The notes under the pieces were generated by a model. The model had not been told where the DNA came from. It ran no database searches and saw only the letters and a list, made by a program, of their open reading frames with translations. A stretch of 64,000 nucleotides of DNA from Adiantum capillus-veneris (taxonomy: Eukaryota > Streptophyta > Polypodiopsida > Polypodiales > Pteridaceae), in NCBI GenBank assembly GCA_014529385.2, contig CM043949.1, positions 147,415,850-147,479,849 of the forward strand, written 5' to 3'. Position numbers and translations under genes: made by a program. How positions within the stretch are numbered: the stretch's first letter is position 1; each line of letters opens with the position of its first letter. Below are positions 43,991 to 54,346 of this stretch, piece after piece.

Positions 43991-45816
43991 TGATGGCACC
44001 TTTGGTGCTACCGGCAAAGTATTGGCCTTTATCCAACAATTTGATGTGGTCTTTGGATATAAGAGATTTACAAAGTCCTCTAAGCTACACCATGTAGCTA
44101 TGCACTTCCAAAAATATGCTCGTCAATGGTGGGCTAGCCTTTGTGGCAACAACGAAGCCCCAAAGACATGGAAAAATCTAGGAATTTCCATCGTGAAGCA
44201 ATTCCTTTTTCAAGCGATGCAAAGGACAAAGTGCTTACCAAATGCTGGAGTTTGAAGTTGCTCTCCAACGAGTCTATCCATAAATAAGTTGACAAGTTTT
44301 GGGATTTAAATCTCAAGGCTACTCTCTTTCAAAAGATAGACTTTGTTGAACCAAAGCAAAAAAATTCTGCGGGATTACCTGGAGAAATGGCCTAGTATGT
44401 CAACTCACAACAGCTTGCTACTATCACAGAAGTAATCCACCACCCTATAGTTGCTTTGCTTATCAATTTCCAACAAGGGGCTAAAAGAAATGCCAAGCCC
44501 ATGGAAAACAAATATTGAAATGATGCAAAGGGGAAGAACAATGCTCAAAGTACTTCCGAAGGCAATTTTAACAACAACAACAACAATCGGCACAAGGAGA
44601 AGGAAGTTTGCAAAGGTAAAAATAAACTCTCTCTTGAAGAGCTAGAATCTTTTCGTAAGGATCACAAATGCTTTAAGTGTGGGGAGAAAGGACATGGCTA
44701 TCGTTCTTCCCCCAAAAGAAATTCCAACCCACAATGAAACTCCTAGAGCTTCCACGGTTGAAGCTCCAAAAGATGATGCTCATTTTGCAAAGGATCACCT
44801 CTCTCCTATGCTTGGGGAAAGGCAAGGGGACATGATGCCTTCATCGTGTTTGACCCTGGCTCTACTCGCAATTTCATATCAAAGGAGTTGGCCACCAAGT
44901 TAGGAATTCAAGCTCATGAGATGGGAGATGTTGTTGTAACAGATGGAGCCTTCAAGGGGCAAGAAGCCGCAGTTACTTTCTTGATTGGGAAATTCTTCAT
45001 GTCCAAGGCTATGTTGACAAAGAATATTTCTTCATCTCTCCTCTCAAGCATGAAGATGTCATCCTAGGGGCACCATGGTTAACCGTATGGCTGTTAATAT
45101 AAAGTTCCCTAAAAGAAGGTTGTATTTCAAGTACAGGGAAAATAACATGTACATAGATGCTAATGAACCTGGTCATACCATACCCCTTGTAAATTCTCTT
45201 GCTTTTGACTCATACATGATTTTTGTCAAAGAGTATCTAAATGGTACTAATGTTTTAAGAAAACAAAGTGGTAGTAATCAAGAAGAATTAGACTTGTCTA
45301 ATTCTCTAAATAGACTCCAAGATGTGTTTATCAATGACATCCCCATAGATTTACCTCCAAAATGAGGGGATGATGACCATATGATAGAGCTTCTACCCGA
45401 GAGCTCACCACCTGATAAATCTCCTTATAGAGTTTCCCAAGCTCAACAAAAGGAGATTATGAGGCAAGTACAAGAATTGGTAAGACAAAGGGATGGTGAG
45501 GTCTAATTCCTCTTTCTGTTTTTCTCTAGTCCTTTTAGTGCAAAAGAAAGATAGTATATACAGCATGTGTGTGGACTATCGAGCACTACATCATATCACT
45601 ATCAAAAATAGATTTCCCGTACCACGGGTAGAAGATATGTTTGATAATCTACAAGTCTCTACCTACTTTAGTAGGATTGACCTTAAAAGTGGCTATCATC
45701 AAATAAGGATAGTGAATGAAGATATTGTAAAGACCATGTTTCGTACAATGTTTGGTCTTTATGAATATCTAGTCATGCCTTTTGGTTTGCCAAATGCTCC
45801 AGCCACGTTCAACAAT
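43990..45816 (+). pseudogene. Ty3/gypsy element E (gag, protease, RT start), truncated and broken
   Basis: Gag core: FDVVFGYKRF, KLHHVAMHFQKYARQWWASL and WKNLGISIVKQF (44022-44215). The knuckle HKCFKCGEKGHGYRSS at 44665-44715 lacks the last Cys. Protease: FDPGSTRNFISKELATKLG (44845-44905; D-P-G in place of D-S/T-G), then HEDVILGAPWL split by a stop near 45065. RT begins IELLPESSPPDKSPYR (45384-45430), continues LVQKKD, VDYRALHHITIKNRFPVPRVEDMFD, FSRIDLKSGYHQIRI and MPFGLPNAPATFN, and stops at 45816 where an A-like LTR begins. Frameshifts occur between blocks. It looks chromovirus-like by RT wording, unlike A, C and D; this is inference. Confidence 0.82.
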
Positions 45817-45877
45817 TGAGCCACTTCACCCAACAAAACCCTTAGCATGATGGCTAATATCACTCTTACATTGTACA

Positions 45878-45935
<58 letters not shown>

Positions 45936-47306
45936 CGTGCGCGTTAGGGTTTTTTCCGATATTTTTTATAAAACCTTAATCAAGCTAGTCATTGGGCTAG
46001 GTGAACCACACCAAAAAAAAATTATGGTCCTATTTGCGTATAATATTTCTCTTCTAAAGGACCTAAACAAAGCATGTTTTCCCAATTTATTTGGTATTGA
46101 TGTAAATATGTAGACCTAGGTGTGTGTTCTTTAAATCTACAACTCTTTGCATCCTTTCATGGCATGAATTATTTCTATCGTATTGTGTATATACCCCATA
46201 ATATTTACTTTTACACAAGAAACCCTTGCACTTCATCTCACACCTACGTGAAAGTCAAAATTTGCTTCTACACTCTCAGTCACTCTTCACTAGATATTTT
46301 CTCACTTGCATATTTTCTCTCTTTCATCCAAAAATAAAATAAAAAATATATTCCTATCATGAAATTCCTTCATATGTCATGTACATATTTTTTTAAATAT
46401 TTTTTATACACCATGTGCTCCTCAAGATAAGGGCTAGAAAAAGTCCATGCACTAGGTCCATCATGTATATAGTTCTTTTTATTCTCCAAAAATCATCATA
46501 CATGCATGTGTCAAGGGACACTTGGATTCTTTATATCATGGCATGCCTCATGGGGGCTCACCTTTGGATGTATAAGGAGACTCAATCAAAAGGGTCCCAC
46601 ATAAGAACCTTTGCAGTCCCAAAATGTAGACCTTTTTGGGAAAATTTTGGCACCCTCCTATGATCCGAATCGGCAACAGTCATCAACATAGAAACTGTAG
46701 CACATGAGCTGCATCATTTTGTAATAAAATTTTAGAATTTTTGGATAAACGCTCAAATTTTGGCAAATTGTTTGGTGCAACCGAGTCTGCCCATTTTATG
46801 CACACAAGAATCCTCTCACCTTTCCACACTCCCACACACACATACACACTCATCCCTCTCCATCATCCTCTCAAACATGCAAAGTTCCATCTCCCCTCTC
46901 ACCTTCTTCATCATCTTCCTTTCCTCTCTTACTACCATACTTTCCATAATCTCCTACATACACACATATACTCTCATATCTCTCTACATGCATGTCCATG
47001 TAACCATGCTTCATTCATACCTTTTAAAATTTAAAAAATCAAAAATAATTACTCAAGATTAACCTCTACAAGTGAAGTCCTTTCGCATCAAGATTTAAAT
47101 TATTCATGTGGGAATGACTTCATCGACAGATGTAGCTTCACCGTGCAGACTGCTTCTTCCGCCAAAAGAGTAAATAGGTGATTTTTGGTTTCTCCTCCAA
47201 AGCTTCAACCTTTAACCTTTCTCTAACTCTACTCATTATGTGTCTCACCATTTGGTGAATGAAATTTGTAAATGCTTTCATAGTGATTACTAACACTAAT
47301 GCCTAG
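45817..47306 (+). repeat. A-like LTR fragment (5' half), cut by element D
   Basis: Matches LTR A from its 5' end: CACCC-ACAAAA then TGGCTA-T then TTGTA-ATAGGTGTG, then GCTAGTCA-TGGGCTAG-TGA-CC (45980 and 34460), GGGG-GCTCAC-CTTGGA (46555 and 35095), and the pyrimidine-rich cac/ctc stretch (46800-47000 and 35340-35460). A (GT)n run fills 45881-45933. It ends at 47306 where element D's LTR starts, so the other half may lie beyond D. Confidence 0.75.
45881..45933. repeat. (GT)n microsatellite
   Basis: About 26 GT units inside the A-like LTR, expanded from the short GTGTGTGTG present at the same place in LTR A (34410). Confidence 0.95.
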
Positions 47307-47599
47307 TGTTGAGCCAGCAGAGGATCACACCCACATTTTTGCTCACACTCATCATTTTTGTAACCATTGATTGTAATAAATGTCTTTCCGACATTGATTT
47401 TGAATTGAGCCATTCATTAAGTAACGGGACTCAATTGAGTTTCCAGCTTGTAATCCCGAAGTAATTTCACTTGCTGAGGTAATTAGTTAGAGATGTTCTC
47501 ACCTCCAAGGCTGAGGTATACAAGCCAAAGTTTTGTAACCTAAGGGAGGGGGGATTATTAATCAAAGTGAGTTTTTGAGCGCCGTGACTGTGTCTGAGA

Positions 47600-47640
<41 letters not shown>

Positions 47641-48264
47641 TTATCTACTTTCTACGCGAGCTACGGAGCCGCCATTGGAGAAGCGACACCGCCATTGTGT
47701 TAGCAACGGCGAGAGCTACGCACTGATACCAAGAGTGCGCGCTATCGGCTTCTATGTGTGGTAAGTTCCTACGAGCTTCGGTGTGAGTTTTCTTCCAACT
47801 CGTGTGTCGAAATAGAGCGTGCAGCATATCTATAGAACCACAACGAGTAGAGCTACACATTAGTACCATCGGGGTCAAGTTTTGGTCACCTGTATTTTTC
47901 GGCCTGTCTTCATACGCGTTTACCGCACGGAGTGGTTATAGGTTGATTTTGCAGTTCAAGTCTCTAGGGTGTTGTTCTTACCTAGTGTATAGACTTCCCC
48001 TTGAGTTTGAGATCGATTCAATGATTCTAGATCCTGTTTCGTATAGCATTCGTTCGTAGTACGGATTTCAGTCACTTGCGTATTTTAGAACTTAGATTTG
48101 ATTTCCTTAGTAGTGATTGTCATTAGAAGGTCGAGTAGGTGATTTGACACCCACCTAGTTGTTTCCATGCGCCTGCGGGTCAAGCTTCGTCCTCGTCTGA
48201 CAAATTCTATTGTTGGTTGAGTTCTCGCTATTTAGCTTCCGCTAGCGGCGTAACCGCCTTAACA
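47307..48264 (+). repeat. 5' LTR of element D (958 bp)
   Basis: Starts TGTTGAGCCAGC and ends CGCCTTAACA, followed by TT and the PBS, the same spacing as in element C. A (GA)n run is at 47606-47638. Left flank is CCTAG. The 3' copy is outside the window, so the left edge rests on the switch from A-like LTR sequence. Confidence 0.75.
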
Positions 48265-48266
48265 TT

Positions 48267-48285
48267 TGGCGCCGCTGCCGGGGAC
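48267..48285 (+). promoter_or_regulatory. Primer-binding site of element D (tRNA-Asp)
   Basis: TGGCGCCGCTGCCGGGGAC differs at one base from the tRNA-Asp PBS known in Athila-type elements (TGGCGCCGTTGCCGGGGA, recalled family knowledge). Confidence 0.88.
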
Positions 48286-48798
48286 GAGAGCCCTAAGTAG
48301 GTGACCTTAGACTATCCTACGAGGTGAGTCGTATAAACTACTTTGTATAATTTAGTTAGAAAAGATCTAGGAGTGGTGGACTCCGAAGATCTCGAGAGAT
48401 ACTAGGAAGTGGGGTATTCCTGGGTCTTCCGTGTTGACAGTATTTTTAGTTTAGCTTAGATTTGTTTGTTGTTTTGTTGGTGTTGAGTAGTTGTTGATAG
48501 AAGAAGAATTTGCTAGTCCGTGAGTGACAGTGGATATCTTTAAAGTCACAATTACCAAACCCATTTTATGATTAGGAATAGCTTAGGTAGGACTTCATTT
48601 GATCCTGATCTAGAGCTAATAATCATTGGATTAATTGCTTGATATGGTTGATTGCATGTTAGATCACTAAACCGTCGAGTTAGTAGTGAAACTTGCAATA
48701 AACAAAAGTCAGAGAAATTTTCTGTGTATCTGTGAGTTGTTGAGCACTAGAGAAAGCTTTAGGAAGGATTCTGTGCCAAAAAACTGGAAATCTGTAAC

Positions 48799-48828
48799 TT
48801 TAGACATCATACGCGTATGATGTCTAAA
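48799..48828. repeat. Leader palindrome 1 (30 bp, perfect)
   Basis: Left arm TTTAGACATCATACG and its exact reverse complement meet at the central ACGCGT, with no spacer. Confidence 0.95.
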
Positions 48829-49085
48829 TGACCAAACAGAGACCAAAACAGAAATTTTGACTTTACCAGAGTGTTCAAAAGGGGGGTTATACCCTAATTT
48901 CAACTTAAAACAAGAGCATTAACACTCAAAGAAACCCAAAAAGACAAGTCGGAGTCCAAGAAACGCAAAGAATAGGAAATTTTGGATTCAGATCTTGTTT
49001 TTACATACAAACCTGACAAAAACACTTGAAACTCAATTATAAACATTGGAGAAGGCTTAAACCAAGAATAGTCAAAATCTCGGAC

Positions 49086-49115
49086 AAAAGACATCATACG
49101 CGTTTAATGTCTTTT
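49086..49115. repeat. Leader palindrome 2 (30 bp, two mismatched pairs)
   Basis: AAAAGACATCATACG joined to CGTTTAATGTCTTTT, the same core as palindrome 1 with changes in the right arm. Confidence 0.92.
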
Positions 49116-49211
49116 GGCACATCCACTGCTTATTTTTTATATATGACCTGACAAGATTGTTACAAGCACTGTAGGAAGCATAAATATCAAGTTTTGACCT
49201 AAATTGATGAA

Positions 49212-49239
49212 AAAGACATCATACGCGTATGATGTCTTT
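49212..49239. repeat. Leader palindrome 3 (28 bp, perfect)
   Basis: Arm AAAGACATCATACG and its exact reverse complement around ACGCGT. Confidence 0.95.
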
Positions 49240-49493
49240 GACCTAATTTTGGACATATTTTGATACTTTGCTAACACAAATCCATTGTAATAGCTGTCTA
49301 GAGGTTATATTTCAAGTTTCATCCCATTTGGATCACAATTGACCCAAAAAACAAGTCAAAAGCGGAAAATTGCCAAGAAAAGCCTAAATTAGCCATAACT
49401 TGCTCAAACAGAGTTCAAACTGAATTTTGTGAGTGGAAAGAGCATAAGGGGGCTACTGAGAGTGAGCATAACCAAAATAGTCTAAATCTGTGA

Positions 49494-49525
49494 AAAAAGA
49501 CATCATACGCGTATAATGTCTTTTT
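49494..49525. repeat. Leader palindrome 4 (32 bp, one mismatched pair)
   Basis: Arm AAAAAGACATCATACG with one substitution in the right arm (ATAATG for ATGATG). Confidence 0.93.
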
Positions 49526-49686
49526 CAGCATAACTGCAACAAAATTCTCACTTGATGAAACAGAAGTTGTCCAACTGACAAGATTAAACAATTGACCAAG
49601 TATCAATCAGTTTGGATCAATTCTGACCACAAAAACTTGGGGAAAACAAATTGCTGAGATGGAAAAGTTAAAGTCCTTTAGGGGAA

Positions 49687-50780
49687 TTGATGAATTTGAG
49701 ATCGGGCAGGAACCTCCAGAATAACCAACCAAAACAAGGGGAACCAGCAAGTGTCATATCAACTGAGGGAAGTGTAAACCAAAGTTGGGTGCAACCATTA
49801 GAGCCGATCTTTGAAGGAAGTGTTTCTGATACTTCTTCGGAGAGATCTTACGAGATTTTCACCGAACACTTGGAACACTTCAACCTGAACAACAGAGAAA
49901 ATATGGCAGCAGGATCATCAAACCCTTCCGCCACAATGAAGCTATTGTTCATAAAATACCAGTACGACAATGAGCAAGGTGCCAAGATCTACAAAGATGG
50001 AATGGACCGCTATTGTGTAAAGATAGAAGAGAGACCTAGTGAGTTCAAGGACTTAGTGCCTGTGAGCTATAGCGGAGATAGATATCTAGATGACGAGGGT
50101 ACCATGTACTTGGTAGTCCTAAACCCTAACATTGTGGACAAGTGGGGATTGATGGGCACCAAATCCAAAGTAGATGAAGAACTTGAGGAGAAAGCACCAA
50201 TAATGAACTTCCCTGATGCGAGGTTAAGAAGAGAGAATGAAACTACAAGGATCAACACTGATAACATCTATGTGGGGCTATACAAATATAATAATGGGGA
50301 GCAGGATCTCTATTATAGATGTGAAGAACCCTACACTGGAGAGTTGACAGACCAAAAAGACTTTATGTCTTTACCTACACAGAGGGATCGGAAGTGAAAA
50401 TTGCCGCTTACGACAAGTATGGCAGGCAATACTCAACAATGGGCAAGAAAGAATTAGAAGGATATACATACTTTGGGGGACCACTACATCAGTATTATGT
50501 TACTTCTAGCTCACAAAGACCAGCACCAACAAATGGAGGGCAAAACCCAATGACGACAGGAGGACAAAGAACTCAGGCTGCTGACTCTTTCAGTCAACCT
50601 CAGTACTCGAAGCCCGGACCAATGGGATCATTACATTCCAGAGAGTCAATGGATACGAATCGAGGTAGTGCAGTTCCAATCCCCACGTATACCACTCCAG
50701 GTCCAAGGTTCGAAGCGGAACCATCACATTTACCTCCTAGTAGTAGATTCAGGGCGGGGAACCGACAAGGGTAACCCATG
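49687..50780 (+). pseudogene. Element D gag N-terminal region (unrecognised domain, one frameshift)
   Basis: Starts MNLRSGRNLQNNQPKQ (ATG 49690 or 49687), a wording typical of plant gypsy gag starts. A domain of about 180 residues that I cannot assign follows (KLLFIKYQYDNEQGAKIYKDG; GLYKYNNGEQDLYYRCEEPY). The frame changes near 50350-50395 and continues as LYVFTYTEGSEVKIAAYDKYG to a Gly/Gln/Pro-rich linker. It changes again near 50770 into the gag core. Element C lacks this part. Whether the frame changes are mutations or read-through sites is unknown; decay is the simpler reading. Confidence 0.7.
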
Positions 50781-52507
50781 AAGTCCATGATGCTAGAGAA
50801 AGCTTTAGCCGGGACACAGGAGCAATGAGATTGGTAGCAGACCATAGACGTATGAGACCATCTCAAGTAGCGAAGTGTATGCCAAAGAAGTATGGTGGTT
50901 CGGGAGATCCGTATGCACATGTGTCACTCTTTAAGCAAGTCTTAAGAGCTGAGCAGATAACAGATTTCCATACACAATATGAGGGATTTGGTCTTACTCT
51001 AGAAGGTACGGCATTGACATGGTTTCAACCACTGAACATAGGGGGATTCCATGACATTGACCATTTGCTAAGAGAGTTTGCTGAGGAATTCTCAAAACGA
51101 GGGATTAAGCACAATACGGTCTCACAAATATATGCTTTTAAACAGAGAGAACACGAAAAAGTGAAGGAAGCTTCACTTCGCTTCAAACAATACATTGAGA
51201 GATGTCCAGTACGTGAACGACCACAAGATGACAGACTATCTGTTCTCTTTATTGAGGGACTAAGAAACGACACTCTCAAGAAGGACTTGCACTTGAAAGC
51301 TTGTACAAGTTTCGAGCAAGTAACGAGAGAGGCATTGTACTTAGTGGATAACTGTACGGTTTATGGAGAGGTGTCAGCGGATACAGATTTTGCATCCAGT
51401 AGCTCCTCCTCCGTAGAGAGCGAGACTACCACTAAAAATAATGTTCAAACAACAACCATGCCAAATGTAGAGCAAATGATAGAAGATGCTCTAAAAAGGA
51501 TGGCACCATACCAAAAACCATTGCCAAAAACACTGAAATGGTGTGCTATTGAACAAAAGTGGACAAACCATCCAACAGAGGAGTGCTATTACAACAAAGG
51601 GTATGTAAGGGAGCGTCAATATGCACCTCCTGCTCAATTAGCACCACCTCAAGTACATCCAGTACCTCGATACCCAACGGGAAATGTGCCAGGACCTATG
51701 GGGATAGAAAGACCGCAACCGGTATTGGGACAACAACCACCTTTACCAGGAGCAAGACCAGTAGGCATTAGATATGCACCAACCTTAGAGAATCAGGAAG
51801 AACAAGCCCTAGTGCCTGTTCAGGCCTATTATGAAGAATCTGGTGCACACATGTCTCCAACTGTGTATTACCCACCAGAAGAACCCAAACAACGAGAACC
51901 ATGGAGCATGATTGGGAATGTTGGAATACCAACAATTACAAGTGCTTCTGATGAAGAGAGATACAATTTGGACGCAAGAACATTGATGTTCATAGCTCAT
52001 GGAGGGTTAACAGGACAAAGACCATCCTACCCACAAAGGACGAATCAAATGGGACCAAGACCAGCACTAGGACCCTGTTACAAGTGTGGAGGTGGCCATC
52101 TGATGAATGTTTGCCCACATACGGAAATCATTAGAATTAACGCTTATTGCACTGAGTGTGGGGTTACTCACTTCATTGAGGATTGTTCAAAGAATCCAAA
52201 CAAAGTGCAAAAGACGACATTGAATATGCTAGAAACTATTCCTACCAGTAGTGGGTCTGAAAATGAAACTCTGATACCAACGCAAGTTGTTACTAGAGCT
52301 CAAGCTAAGAAAACCACTAGAGAACCTGAGAATGGAAAGTTAGCGACTGCAATGGTTAGTCCAGGACCGCGGAGTCAGAAAAACACATGGAAAGCTAGAA
52401 AAGCACGCATGAAGTTGAGAAAAGAACGTGAAGACGCTATTCTAGCTGAGGAACTAAAGCGAACTAAAGATAGATTAGAAAAACTTGAGAGTCAAAACGG
52501 GAAATGA
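50781..52507 (+). pseudogene. Element D gag core and nucleocapsid
   Basis: 560 codons from ATG 50825, though the frame opens near 50775. A retrotransposon gag core occupies about residues 15-190 (LKGTALTWF-like LEGTALTWFQPL, EEFSKRGIKHN, LRFKQYIERCPVRERPQDDRLSVLFIEGL). A Gln/Pro-rich linker is followed by two knuckles, CYKCGGGHLMNVC and CTECGVTHFIEDC, each with one residue fewer than CX2CX4HX4C. The C-terminus is a Lys/Arg/Glu-rich helix (KARMKLRKEREDAILAEELK). It ends at a TGA (52505-52507), and the protease block continues in the same frame four bases later, as if by readthrough or after a nonsense mutation. It would form particles and bind element RNA. Confidence 0.85.
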
Positions 52508-52510
52508 GAG

Positions 52511-54346
52511 ATGAGCCCGGAAAGAACGAAACAAAAGAGTATCAAAGAAACAACGAGCTTCAGCTCAGGGGGATCAGTGCTAGTCGACAAAGTACACGAA
52601 CCATTGGACGCACTGATGAGAGCTTACGAAGCTAGGTTAAAGAACAACCAAACACAAGAACAGAGGTGGATGACATACCCAAACGCGGAATTGGAAAAGC
52701 AGAGACTTGAAATGTGCCAGAGAATGATCGAGACTGCACAAGCCTTATTAGAACCACCAAAAGAAACAATGAATTGTGGAAAGGAAAACCCAATTCAGCA
52801 TGAGACTATCGTTTCACGGGTAGCTGAAAAGACTCCCAGTGCACAAAAGCCTGAAAATACACACAAGGATGACCGCATAGTGTTGAACACAATCGATCAG
52901 GAGATAGAGAGTTTTCATCCAGTCATACAGAGGTCTTACGGAAGAGATGAGGATTACAATGAATTTTGGAAACAAGTGAGAGAGGCAAACTTTGCAAACG
53001 AGCTAAGTTGCCAAGCTAATCAGACAAATTGGGAAAAGGACATCAGGAACCCTCCCATAGTGGAATTTGAGGCAGGATCTCAAGTGGACTTGGATCTGCA
53101 ATCTTACTGGGGAGATGAGGGCTCTGTTAGAACAACGGAGAGCAAACCTCACTCACTGAATACCTTACCTTCATACTTAGGAGAGTATGAAGCAAAATCC
53201 GAGACTAGAGTACTTCCCTCACGAAGAATCTCATCAGAAAAAGTCATGGACTCGCAAGGATTGATAGAGATCTTGTCAACACCAGTGACATGCACTATCA
53301 CTCTAGCTGAGCTTTTGAGGCTAAGACCACATATGTGGACCACTGTAGGAAAATGCTTGGAGAAATTCGGGATAAAAGACCCAACATCGAGACTGAAAGA
53401 GGGTATACAAGAGCTGAGTAAACCACAAAAGAACACTAAGCCTGTACCCTTAAACAAGGTCGGAGAATATTGCGAAGGTGAAGAGGGGAATACAACCTTA
53501 CCAGTTGAATTCCAAGGAGTAAACACGATGGCAATACTAGACAGCGGAGCTGGGGTAGCCATCGCTACAAAAGAAATCTGGAAAAAATGGGGGAAACCAG
53601 CAATAAGGAAGACTAGGTTGAAACTCCAATTAGCAGATGGACACATGGAGAAACCTATGGGGTTATTAGAGAAAGTTGTAGTGACTTCTTGCGGCATTGA
53701 ATACGAACATACTTTTGCTATTGTCGATTTTGGCAAGGAGAATAACTATGATATCATATTGGGAAGACCATTCATGAGACAGTTGAAAATGGTCCAGGAT
53801 TGGGGCTACGATCACATATACATAAGAAATATGGAAACCACTACACGTGTGAACCTGAAAGACCATAGCTACAAAGATGTGAACCGAACACCGGTGGAGG
53901 AGTTTGATTCACCTAATTTGGCGGGATCCGAATTTCTAGCTTGGTTAGGTAAACCCAAGGAGTTATGGATGTGTGGAGCTTCGAAATGTGGAAGTCTGAA
54001 ACGAGAAGAATGTGTTTTAGAAAGGGCTATCGAAGATGAAACTTATATAGGAGAACCCTTTCCAGAGGACACGCTTGAACCATTAGAATGGACACACATT
54101 CTAGCAACCCTAGATGTTTGTGCAATTCCGGATGGTCCCACAACGAAATTTTGCGACAAGGACGGGTACGGCGTGGTTCCGTACTTCATGTTGAGAAATG
54201 TACTCGAAAAAGAAACTGAAAAGAACGATACACTGGAAAAGGAAGATGAAGAGGAGGTATTTCACTACATTCCCAATCATCTGAGTGGGGAAATGAAGCA
54301 GACAACGAGTCAACGGACAATTCAAGCGGAAACGAAGAAACTATAA
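52511..54346 (+). pseudogene. Element D protease block
   Basis: 611 codons in frame with gag. Residues 1-320 are a linker with GGSVLVDKVHEPLDALMRAYEARL and several acidic stretches. The retropepsin core starts with AILDSGAGVAIA (catalytic Asp near residue 343) and has DIILGRPFMRQLKMVQDWG about 75 residues later. The last 20 codons (54290-54346) are out of frame: the adjacent frame reads TDVRFYDFPNQTKQ, matching element C, so a frameshift lies near 54285. The protein would process the polyprotein. Confidence 0.85.

Larger units (their letters stand above)
48286..49686 (+). other. Element D leader of degenerate repeats of about 285 bp
   Basis: No gene. Palindromes 1 to 2 and 3 to 4 are 287 and 284 bp apart, matching the 284 bp between the two copies near the window end. 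The intervening text repeats loosely (for example ccaaaaagac, acgcaaag and ggaaatt blocks), so the leader looks like tandem decayed units each ending in the palindrome. Confidence 0.65.

Noticed and set aside
49690-54346. Programmed frameshifting between gag parts and protease of element D
   Set aside because: Three shifts and a stop without a visible slippery site are better explained by mutation; element C decayed in the same region.
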